Shown: positions 1 to 6,078 of the stretch, piece by piece
Numbering within the stretch: the first letter of the stretch is position 1
Layout: each line of letters opens with the position of its first letter
NCBI GenBank assembly: GCA_036770645.1
Contig: DAIPIU010000097.1
Coordinates: forward strand, 1 to 6,078
Length of the DNA stretch: 6,078 bases
Direction of reading: 5' to 3'
Source: Rubrimonas sp036770645
Lineage (GTDB): Bacteria; Pseudomonadota; Alphaproteobacteria; Rhodobacterales; Rhodobacteraceae
The notes under the pieces: generated by a model
What the model was told of the DNA's origin: nothing
Databases searched by the model: none
The model's input: only the letters and a program-made list of their open reading frames with translations
Position numbers and translations under genes: made by a program

Positions 1-5
1 CCATC

Positions 6-35
6 CGGAGCCGGCCCCGCCCGGGGCCGGCTCCG
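6..35. other. Perfect 13-bp GC-rich stem-loop, possible terminator
   Basis: Positions 6-18 and 23-35 are perfect reverse complements (13 bp, almost all G and C) around a 4-nt loop. It lies 124 nt beyond the cysK stop and would form equally well in RNA from either strand. No clear T-run follows on the plus strand (GTTCACGG), and only five bases are visible on the other side. It may be a bidirectional or atypical terminator, or the terminator of a gene to the left of the window. The stem is seen directly; the role is inferred. Confidence 0.4.
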
Positions 36-74
36 TTCACGGAAAATTCGCCAAGAAAATTGCATGTTTTCAAT

Positions 75-91
75 GGTCCCGACTCGGGACC
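75..91 (-). other. Stem-loop downstream of cysK, candidate terminator
   Basis: GGTCCCGACTCGGGACC is a dyad with 8-bp arms around one base; as RNA it would form about 6-7 bp with a 3-5 nt loop. It lies 67 nt past the cysK stop. On the minus strand it is followed by an AT-rich stretch (ATTGAAAACATGCAATTTTC) in which the T-run comes too late for a textbook intrinsic terminator. The surrounding positions 41-74 are the only AT-rich part of this end of the window and also hold two copies of GAAAATT 13 nt apart. Confidence 0.3.
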
Positions 92-128
92 GCGCATGAA
101 GCGCGCGCCTGTCCCGGTCCGGTCCGTA

Positions 129-157
129 CGGCCGCCGCTCACGCGCCGGGGCGGCCG
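129..157 (-). other. GC-rich inverted repeat at the cysK stop codon
   Basis: CGGCCGCC (129-136) pairs with GGCGGCCG (150-157) across a 13-nt loop, just past the cysK stop on the minus strand. A 9-nt direct repeat, GCCGCTCAC, occurs at 134-142 and 154-162, and the second copy contains the stop codon. There is no T-run. It could stabilise the mRNA 3' end or be a by-product of base composition. Confidence 0.25.
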
Positions 158-158
158 C

Positions 159-1121
159 TCACAGGCCGTCGAACAGCGCCGTGGACAGGTAGCGCTCGGC
201 GAAGCTGGGGATGATCACCACGATGCGCGCGGCCCCGACCCCGGGCCGCGCGGCGATCTCGAGCGCGGCCGCGAGCGCCGCGCCGGACGAGATGCCGACC
301 GGCAGACCCTCGACCCGCGCCGCCAGCCGCGCGGTCTCGAAGGCGGTCTCGTTCGAGATGGTCACCACCTCGTCGATGACGCCCGAATCGAGCACCGGGG
401 GCACGAAGCCCGCCCCGATCCCCTGGATGCGGTGCGATCCGGGCTTTCCGCCCGACAGCACGGGGCTGTCCTCCGGCTCGACGGCGACGAGGCGCGCGGC
501 CGGCGCCTCGCGGCGGAACACGCGGCCGCAGCCGGTTAGCGTGCCGCCGGTGCCCACGCCCGAGACGAACCAGTCGAAGGCGCCGCCGGTGTCGGCGAGG
601 ATCTCGCGCGCCGTCGTCGCCTCGTGGATCGCGGGGTTGGCGGGGTTCTCGAACTGCTGCGGGATCACCGCGCCGGGGGTCTCGGCGGCCAGCTGTTCGG
701 CCCGCGCGATGGCCCCGCGCATCCCCTCGGCCGCGGGCGTGAGCTCGAGCCGCGCGCCCAGCAGCGCCAGCATCTTGCGCCGCTCGACCGACATGCTGTC
801 GGGCATGCACAGGATCAGGGCGTAGCCGCGCGCGGCGGCGGCGAAGGCGAGGCCGATGCCGGTGTTGCCGGAGGTCGGCTCGATCAGCGTGCCGCCGGGG
901 GCCAGTCGCCCGGACGCCTCCAGCGCGTCGATCATGGCCACGCCGATCCGGTCCTTCACGGACGCCAGCGGGTTGAAGAACTCGAGCTTGGCGAGGATCT
1001 CGGCCTCGACGCCGGCCGTGCGGGCAAGGCGCGACAGCCGCACCAGCGGCGTGCCGCCGATCACCGCGGTCAAGCCGTCGAAGATGCGGCCGCGGGGGGC
1101 GAGGGCTTGGGTCACGTTCAT
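159..1121 (-). CDS. cysK: Cysteine synthase A (O-acetylserine sulfhydrylase)
   Basis: Cytoplasmic PLP enzyme that makes L-cysteine and acetate from O-acetyl-L-serine and sulfide, the last step of sulfate assimilation. The 320-residue protein has the usual family length. Visible motifs are the PLP lysine in SVKDR (K56), the substrate loop TSGNTG (83-88), the phosphate-binding GVGTGGT (188-194), SHRIQGIGAGFVP (229-241), typical of CysK rather than CysM, and GISSGAA (276-282), whose serine contacts the pyridine nitrogen. The ending ERYLSTALF is also CysK-like. The frame stays open for 31 more codons upstream, but these overlap the end of the Rrf2 gene and look non-coding, so ATG at 1121 is chosen. 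GGGAG lies only 1 nt from that ATG and is better spaced (7 nt) for a GTG two codons later (1113-1115), so the true start may be that GTG. The gene lies 19 nt after the Rrf2 gene, presumably in one transcript. Confidence 0.95.
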   Translation of the reverse strand: MNVTQALAPRGRIFDGLTAVIGGTPLVRLSRLARTAGVEAEILAKLEFFNPLASVKDRIGVAMIDALEASGRLAPGGTLIEPTSGNTGIGLAFAAAARGYALILCMPDSMSVERRKMLALLGARLELTPAAEGMRGAIARAEQLAAETPGAVIPQQFENPANPAIHEATTAREILADTGGAFDWFVSGVGTGGTLTGCGRVFRREAPAARLVAVEPEDSPVLSGGKPGSHRIQGIGAGFVPPVLDSGVIDEVVTISNETAFETARLAARVEGLPVGISSGAALAAALEIAARPGVGAARIVVIIPSFAERYLSTALFDGL

Positions 1122-1140
1122 GCTCCCGGAAGGCGAGGCG

Positions 1141-1647
1141 TCAGATGTCGAAATCGGCGGCGACAGCGGGTCCAGGCAGGCCGGCCGCCTGCGCGCGGCC
1201 GCACAGGTCGTCAAGCGTCACCGCATCGAGCCGCGCCATCATCGCCGCCTCGGTCTCGAGCCAGAACGGGGCGGCGACAAGGCGGGCCATCGCCGACGGC
1301 CCGGGATCGTCGTCGGGCTCGGTCTCGGCGGGGCCGGCGGCGCGCAGCACGTCGCCCACGGTGATGCGCCGCCGCTCGCGCGCCAGCGCATAGCCGCCGC
1401 GGGGCCCGCGCACGCCCCGCAGCACGCCCCCGCGCACGAGGTCCTGCAGCAGCTGTTCGAGATGCCGACGCGGCATGCCCAGCCGTTCGGTGATGTCGCG
1501 CGACTGAACGGGATCGGGCCGCGCATGCCAGGCCACGTCGAGCACCGCGTCGAGCGCGAGGCGCACCCGGCGCGACGGCGCGCAGGGCCGCGATCCGGCC
1601 GTCGCCATCGGGGACTGCGCGCCATCCTCGTCGCCGTAGGAGGCCAT
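1141..1647 (-). CDS. Rrf2-family transcriptional regulator lacking Fe-S cysteines
   Basis: A 168-residue DNA-binding protein of the Rrf2 family (IscR, RirA, NsrR, CymR). The winged helix-turn-helix spans about residues 27-103, with the recognition region DITERLGMPRRHLEQLLQDL (51-70) and the hallmark wing GVRGPRGGYALAR (78-90). The C-terminal part (105-150) aligns with the IscR dimerisation region, but the three cluster-binding cysteines are absent; the only cysteines are residues 22 and 149. It has about 25 extra N-terminal residues compared with IscR. Start choice: ATG 1647 has AGGACAGGA at 1655-1663, 7 nt upstream, and lies downstream of a plausible promoter (1712-1740). ATG 1767 would lie upstream of that promoter, lacks a Shine-Dalgarno sequence and adds unconvincing residues; ATG 1608 is possible. 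The gene precedes cysK by 19 nt, so a role in cysteine or sulfur control is inferred, as for Bacillus CymR. The ligand is unknown. Confidence 0.88.
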   Translation of the reverse strand: MASYGDEDGAQSPMATAGSRPCAPSRRVRLALDAVLDVAWHARPDPVQSRDITERLGMPRRHLEQLLQDLVRGGVLRGVRGPRGGYALARERRRITVGDVLRAAGPAETEPDDDPGPSAMARLVAAPFWLETEAAMMARLDAVTLDDLCGRAQAAGLPGPAVAADFDI

Positions 1648-1711
1648 TGGGAAGTCCTGTCCTGCCGCGCGCCGCCCGCGGGACGGCTTCCGCCCCGGCC
1701 TCGGCGCGACC

Positions 1712-1740
1712 AGTCTAGCGAAGGCGGCGCGTTGCGCCAA
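1712..1740 (-). promoter_or_regulatory. Putative sigma-70 promoter of the Rrf2-cysK operon
   Basis: On the minus strand TTGGCG (1735-1740) and TAGACT (1712-1717) are separated by exactly 17 nt, each matching consensus at four of six positions. Transcription would start near 1705, giving a leader of about 58 nt before ATG 1647. A perfect short dyad, GGCGC-GTT-GCGCC (1726-1738), overlaps the -35 box and could be an operator, although GC-rich dyads arise easily here. Prediction by eye only. Confidence 0.4.
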
Positions 1741-1788
1741 TTCCCCGCTTTGCTGGCGGGTTTTCATGCCCGCAGCGCGCAGGGCGGG

Positions 1789-1817
1789 TTGTCCTGCCGG
1801 GCCCTTCGGCCTAAATC
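1789..1817 (+). promoter_or_regulatory. Putative promoter of the otsBA operon
   Basis: TTGTCC (1789-1794; four of six matches to the -35 consensus) and TAAATC (1812-1817; three of six to the -10) are spaced by 17 nt, in the most AT-rich part of the divergent intergenic region. Transcription would start near 1824 and leave a leader of about 77 nt before otsB. The -10 match is weak, so activator dependence or an alternative sigma factor is possible; trehalose genes are often stress-controlled. Confidence 0.3.
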
Positions 1818-1827
1818 ATGGACTTAG
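1811..1827. promoter_or_regulatory. Imperfect 17-bp dyad in the divergent region, candidate operator
   Basis: CTAAATCATGGACTTAG has matching arms CTAA-TC / GA-TTAG (12 of 16 non-central positions symmetric) centred on 1819. It overlaps the presumed otsB -10 box, and its AT-rich arms stand out from the GC-rich surroundings. Both its size and its symmetry fit a dimeric regulator. The binding protein is unknown; the adjacent Rrf2 protein or a sugar-responsive repressor encoded elsewhere are candidates. Confidence 0.35.
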
Positions 1828-1838
1828 ACCTCATGCGG

Positions 1839-1857
1839 CGGGCGGCCCGGCCGCCCG
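1839..1857 (+). other. GC stem-loop in the otsB leader
   Basis: CGGGCGGC (1839-1846) and GCCGCCCG (1850-1857) form a perfect 8-bp stem with a 3-nt loop. It lies in the predicted 5' leader of otsB and ends 34 nt before the GGAGG ribosome-binding site. It may affect mRNA stability or folding. No riboswitch family was recognised. Confidence 0.3.
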
Positions 1858-1900
1858 GACCGCCCGCGCGCGACCCGCGGGCCGATGCGATGGAGGATCG

Positions 1901-2653
1901 ATGCGGATCGCGCTCGGCGCTGCGGCGCTGTTTCTGGACCTCGACGGCACCCTCGCGCCGATCGCGCCCACGCCGGACGCGGTGGGACCGGACGCGGCGC
2001 GCCGGGCGCTGCTGGCGCGGGCCTCGACCGCGCTGGACGGGCGGCTGGCGGTGGTGTCCGGCCGCGCGATCGCCGATCTCGACCGCATCCTTCAGGGCGC
2101 GCCCGCGGCCCTTGCGGGGCTGCACGGGCTGGAGCGCCGGCTGGCGGACGGACGGCGCGAGCGGGCGGCGCCGCCGCCGGGCTATGGCGGCGCGGCGGCC
2201 GCGGCGCGCGCCTTCGTCGCCGACCGGCCCGGCATGCTGATCGAGGACAAGGGCCTGAGCCTGGCGTTGCACTGGCGCGGGGCCCCGGCCTTCGGACCGG
2301 AGACGGCCGCCTTCGCCGAGACGCTGGCGGCGACCGCCGGGCTCGAGACGCAGCCCGGTTCCTGCGTCGTCGAGCTGCGCGCGCCCGGGGCCTCGAAGGG
2401 CGACGCGCTGCGCGCCTTCATGGACGAGCCGCCCTTCGCGGGGGCCACGCCGATCTTCGTGGGCGACGACCTCACGGACGAGCGCGGCTTCGAGGCCGCA
2501 GCGGCGCTCGGCGGGATCGGGGTGCTGGTCGGCGCGCCGCGCCCGAGCCGCGCCGCGGCGCGGCTGCCGGACCCGGCCGCCGTGCTGGACTGGATCGACC
2601 GCGCCCTCGCGGACGGGGGCTTCGACATGAAGGAGATCGCATGGGCCGCCTGA
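1901..2653 (+). CDS. otsB: Trehalose-6-phosphate phosphatase
   Basis: Cytoplasmic HAD-superfamily phosphatase that hydrolyses trehalose-6-phosphate to trehalose, the second step of the OtsAB pathway. The protein has 250 residues, close to the bacterial OtsB norm. All four HAD motifs are visible: DLDGT (13-17), with nucleophile D13 and acid/base D15; SGR in motif II (53-55); the lysine in SKG (K166); and GDDLTDE (188-194), which binds magnesium. Family signatures LHGLE (74-78) and EDKGLSLALHWR (115-126) are also present. ATG 1901 is chosen because GGAGG (1892-1896) precedes it by 4 nt and DLDGT follows at the usual distance; the open frame extends 45 codons further upstream without homology. 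It is first in an operon with otsA, and its last codons contain the otsA ribosome-binding site and start, so the two are probably translationally coupled. Confidence 0.93.
   Translation: MRIALGAAALFLDLDGTLAPIAPTPDAVGPDAARRALLARASTALDGRLAVVSGRAIADLDRILQGAPAALAGLHGLERRLADGRRERAAPPPGYGGAAAAARAFVADRPGMLIEDKGLSLALHWRGAPAFGPETAAFAETLAATAGLETQPGSCVVELRAPGASKGDALRAFMDEPPFAGATPIFVGDDLTDERGFEAAAALGGIGVLVGAPRPSRAAARLPDPAAVLDWIDRALADGGFDMKEIAWAA
2630..2635 (+). promoter_or_regulatory. otsA ribosome-binding site inside otsB
   Basis: AAGGAG lies 5 nt before the otsA ATG at 2641 and within the last otsB codons (MKEIAWAA). It is the strongest Shine-Dalgarno sequence in the window. It fixes the otsA start and, with the 13-nt gene overlap, suggests coupled production of the two enzymes. 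Confidence 0.8.
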
Positions 2654-4035
2654 TCGCCGTCTCGAACCGCGTCAGCCCGCCGCGCGACCCGGGCGAGGGC
2701 TCGCAGGGCGGGCTCGCCATGGCGCTGTCGGCCGCGCTGCGCAAGTCGGACGGGCTGTGGTTCGGCTGGTCGGGGGACATCACGCCCGAATTCACCGGCC
2801 AGCTGAAGGTCGAGCGGGTGCATGGCGTGACCGTCGCGACGGTCGACCTCGAGGAACAGGACCGCGAGGAGTATTACGAGGGCTACGCGAACGCGACGCT
2901 GTGGCCGCTGTTCCATTACCGCATCGGGCTGACCGACCACGACCGCGCCTACGACCAGGGCTATCGGCGCGTGAACGAACGCTTCGCCGAGACGCTGTCG
3001 CACCTGATCGCGCCCGACGACACGATCTGGGTGCACGACTATCACCTGATCCCGCTGGCGCGCGCCCTGCGCGCGCGCGGCGTGACCAACCGCATCGGGT
3101 TCTTCCTGCACATCCCCTGGCCGGCGCGCGAGGTGCTGACCACCCTGCCCCGCCACCGCGACCTCGTCGAGGCGCTGTTCGACTACGACCTCGCGGGTTT
3201 CCACACCGCCGATTTCTGCGACGCGCTGAAAGGCTATGTCGTGGGCGAACTCGGCGGGACCGCGACGCAGGACACCGTCTCGGCCGGGGGGCGGACCCTG
3301 CGCCTCGGGGTCTATCCCATCGGCATCGACGCGCAGGGCTTCGCCGAGGCCGCGGCATCGGCCGAGGGGCGCGAGAGCTGGGCGCGCATCCGCGGATCGC
3401 TGGCGGGGCGGCGCATGATCGTGGGCGTGGACCGGCTGGATTACTCGAAGGGCATCGAGGAGCGTTTCCTCGGCTACGACCGCTACCTGACCGAGAACCC
3501 CTCGGCCCGGGAGACGGTGTTCATGCTGCAGATCGCGACCCTGTCGCGCGACGGGGTCGGGGCCTATCAGGACCTGCGCACGCGGCTCGACGCCGCGGCG
3601 GGCCGGGTGAACGGGGCGCACGCCACCTTCGACTGGGTGCCCCTGCGCTATGTCAACTCGGTCCACCGGCGCGACGAGCTGGCGGGCATCTACCGCGCGG
3701 CCCATGTGGGGCTGGTGACGCCGCTGCGCGACGGTATGAACCTGGTCGCGAAGGAATACGTCGCCGCGCAGGACCCGGAGGATCCCGGCGTGCTGATCCT
3801 GTCGCGATTCGCCGGCGCAGCGGCGCAGATGCGCGAGGCGCTGATCGTGAACCCGTTCAGCCGCGAGGAGATCGCGACCGCCATCGGCCGGGCGCTGTCC
3901 ATGCCGCTGGAGGAGCGCGCGTCGCGCTGGCGGGCGCTGGCGGACGGGGTGATGCGCGAGGACGTGTTCGCATGGTCGGACGGCTTCCTGGCCGACCTGA
4001 CCGCCCCCGAGACGCCGAGCGTCGCCGCCGCCTGA
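2641..4035 (+). CDS. otsA: Trehalose-6-phosphate synthase
   Basis: Cytoplasmic GT20 glycosyltransferase that joins UDP-glucose and glucose-6-phosphate into alpha,alpha-trehalose-6-phosphate with retention of configuration. The 464 residues cover the full E. coli-type length and lack a fused phosphatase domain. Residues known to bind substrate in E. coli OtsA are all present, shifted by three: R10, G23 region (QGGLAM), Y79, W88 (YANATLWP), D133 (WVHDYH), H157 (FFLHIPW), R265 and K270 (DRLDYSKG), R303 (LSRDG), D364 and E372 (RDGMNLVAKE). The N-terminal Rossmann half runs to about 250 and the nucleotide-sugar half from about 255 to 455. ATG 2641 has an ideal ribosome-binding site. The same frame is open back to 1885, but that part is an arginine-rich shadow of otsB, not a fusion. 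Partner otsB overlaps it upstream and the GH13 gene follows 19 nt downstream. Confidence 0.96.
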   Translation: MGRLIAVSNRVSPPRDPGEGSQGGLAMALSAALRKSDGLWFGWSGDITPEFTGQLKVERVHGVTVATVDLEEQDREEYYEGYANATLWPLFHYRIGLTDHDRAYDQGYRRVNERFAETLSHLIAPDDTIWVHDYHLIPLARALRARGVTNRIGFFLHIPWPAREVLTTLPRHRDLVEALFDYDLAGFHTADFCDALKGYVVGELGGTATQDTVSAGGRTLRLGVYPIGIDAQGFAEAAASAEGRESWARIRGSLAGRRMIVGVDRLDYSKGIEERFLGYDRYLTENPSARETVFMLQIATLSRDGVGAYQDLRTRLDAAAGRVNGAHATFDWVPLRYVNSVHRRDELAGIYRAAHVGLVTPLRDGMNLVAKEYVAAQDPEDPGVLILSRFAGAAAQMREALIVNPFSREEIATAIGRALSMPLEERASRWRALADGVMREDVFAWSDGFLADLTAPETPSVAAA

Positions 4036-4054
4036 GACAACGCGAGGGCCCCGC

Positions 4055-5707
<1,653 letters not shown>

Positions 5708-5791
5708 GGGGCGCAGCGCAGCCGCGCAGGCCGTTCCGAGGGGCTGCGGCGCCGGCCGGGGCGACCGCGGTTCGACCCGAATCGGGAGAGG

Positions 5792-5806
5792 CGCGCCAAG
5801 GGCGCG
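5792..5806 (+). other. Short stem-loop after the alpha-glucosidase gene
   Basis: CGCGCC (5792-5797) and GGCGCG (5801-5806) form a 6-bp stem with a 3-nt loop, 84 nt past the stop codon. GGGATCACG follows instead of a T-run, so it is not a standard intrinsic terminator. A longer-looped 7-bp pair, CGCAGCC (5717-5723) with GGCTGCG (5742-5748), lies nearer the stop. No clear terminator for this operon was found. Confidence 0.2.
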
Positions 5807-5815
5807 GGATCACGA

Positions 5816-5860
5816 GGTCTAGACCGCTGAAATCATTGCGTTTTTCTTGCAACGATTTGC
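5816..5860. promoter_or_regulatory. AT-rich palindromic island between convergent genes
   Basis: Three nested symmetric elements stand in the most AT-rich stretch of the window's right side. GGTCTAGACC (5816-5825) is a perfect 10-bp palindrome. AAATCATTGC (5830-5839) pairs with GCAACGATTT (5849-5858), 9 of 10, around the loop GTTTTTCTT. GCAA-CGAT-TTGC (5849-5860) is a third dyad, reminiscent of LacI-type operators. No good -35/-10 pair was found on either strand. It could be an operator, a termination or processing site between convergent genes, or part of a small RNA. Confidence 0.35.
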
Positions 5861-5869
5861 GAACGGGGC

Positions 5870-5940
5870 TGATCCCGGGCGGCTGGTCGCTTCCCGGCGA
5901 CCGTACGGCGCCCGAAGCGCATTGATCCGGGCGGCCGGTC
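5870..5940. repeat. Imperfect 18-19 bp direct repeat, two copies
   Basis: TGATCCCGGGCGGCTGGTC (5870-5888) recurs as TGATCCGGGCGGCCGGTC (5923-5940) with one base deleted and one changed, a spacing of 53 nt. The first copy runs into a stem-loop, GGTCGC-TTCCCG-GCGACC (5885-5902). The copies lie in the gene-free region and have no known identity. Confidence 0.45.
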
Positions 5941-5993
5941 CGGTCGCGCGAAGACGACGATCCGGCGAAGCCTGTCCGCCCCGGCCGCAGCCA

Positions 5994-6017
5994 CGTCGCC
6001 CGGTTCGCATGGCGACG
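5994..6017 (-). other. Stem-loop just past the stop of the right-edge gene
   Basis: CGTCGCC (5994-6000) and GGCGACG (6011-6017) form a perfect 7-bp stem with a 10-nt loop. On the minus strand it begins 7 nt after the stop codon of the partial gene at the right edge. It may help end or protect that transcript, but no T-run follows. CGGTTCG also repeats at 6001-6007 and 6016-6022. Confidence 0.25.
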
Positions 6018-6023
6018 GTTCGA

Positions 6024-6078
6024 CTAGGCCGTGTGGACGAATTGCACCAAGATGAAACCGATGGCGAGGGCGACGAAG
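6024..6078 (-). CDS. 3' end of a gene for a probable membrane protein (partial)
   Basis: Read on the minus strand, the last 51 bases before a TAG stop (6024-6026) encode FVALAIGFILVQFVHTA. These 17 residues look like the end of a C-terminal transmembrane helix with a short tail. Fifteen of 17 codons end in G or C, matching the real genes here, and the other two frames give no such pattern. The gene runs off the right edge and converges with the trehalose operon. The family cannot be told from so few residues; a transporter or other integral membrane protein is possible. Confidence 0.5.
   Translation of the reverse strand, partial: FVALAIGFILVQFVHTA

Noticed and set aside
1141..1647. Naming the regulator IscR, RirA or NsrR
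   Set aside because: The cysteines needed for an Fe-S cluster are missing, so the names would imply an unsupported function.
1648..1767. N-terminal extension of the Rrf2 protein from ATG 1767
   Set aside because: No Shine-Dalgarno sequence precedes it, the residues resemble translated non-coding DNA, and the candidate promoter at 1712-1740 lies inside it.
60..1827. Plus-strand open frames opposite cysK and the Rrf2 gene (such as 60-539, 624-1364 and 856-1827)
   Set aside because: They are antisense to well-supported genes, have compositionally biased translations and no family signatures.
1885..4035. Open frame of 716 codons that would fuse about 250 residues to the N-terminus of OtsA
   Set aside because: The extra part is arginine- and glycine-rich out-of-frame translation of otsB. 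OtsA has a complete N-terminus and a strong ribosome-binding site at 2641.
5760..5790. tRNA-like T-loop motif GGTTCGACCC
   Set aside because: The flanking bases do not form a T-stem and no anticodon or acceptor stem is found nearby.
5819..6010. Minus-strand open frame of 63 codons
   Set aside because: It has no ribosome-binding site, family signature or coding-like composition, and it spans the palindromic island.

Overview
The window is very GC-rich (roughly 70% by eye) and its codons end mostly in G or C. Protein content and gene order fit an alphaproteobacterium, most likely Rhodobacterales. This placement is inferred from the OtsA, CysK, Rrf2 and GH13 sequences and from the base composition; no database search was run.

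Layout: two divergent operons share a 253-bp intergenic region. Leftward (minus strand) run an Rrf2-family regulator gene (1141-1647) and cysK, O-acetylserine sulfhydrylase (159-1121), separated by 19 nt. Rightward (plus strand) run otsB, trehalose-6-phosphate phosphatase (1901-2653); otsA, trehalose-6-phosphate synthase (2641-4035), which overlaps otsB by 13 nt; and a GH13 alpha-glucosidase gene (4055-5707) starting 19 nt after otsA. At the right edge the last codons of a convergent minus-strand gene are visible; they encode a hydrophobic C-terminal helix. The 158 nt after cysK and the 316 nt between the alpha-glucosidase gene and the edge gene hold no convincing gene, only inverted repeats and one AT-rich palindromic island.

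How it works: OtsA joins UDP-glucose and glucose-6-phosphate into trehalose-6-phosphate, and OtsB removes the phosphate to give trehalose, a stress and osmotic protectant. The co-transcribed cytoplasmic alpha-glucosidase probably hydrolyses or transglucosylates small alpha-glucosides, so the operon may join synthesis and turnover. On the other side CysK makes cysteine. Its partner Rrf2 protein lacks the iron-sulfur cysteines of IscR, which makes a CymR-like cysteine or sulfur sensor more attractive than an Fe-S sensor.

No clearly unprecedented system is present. The items most worth checking are the cysteine-poor Rrf2 regulator paired with cysK, a dyad over the presumed otsB promoter, the otsBA/alpha-glucosidase combination, and the AT-rich palindromic island at 5816-5860.
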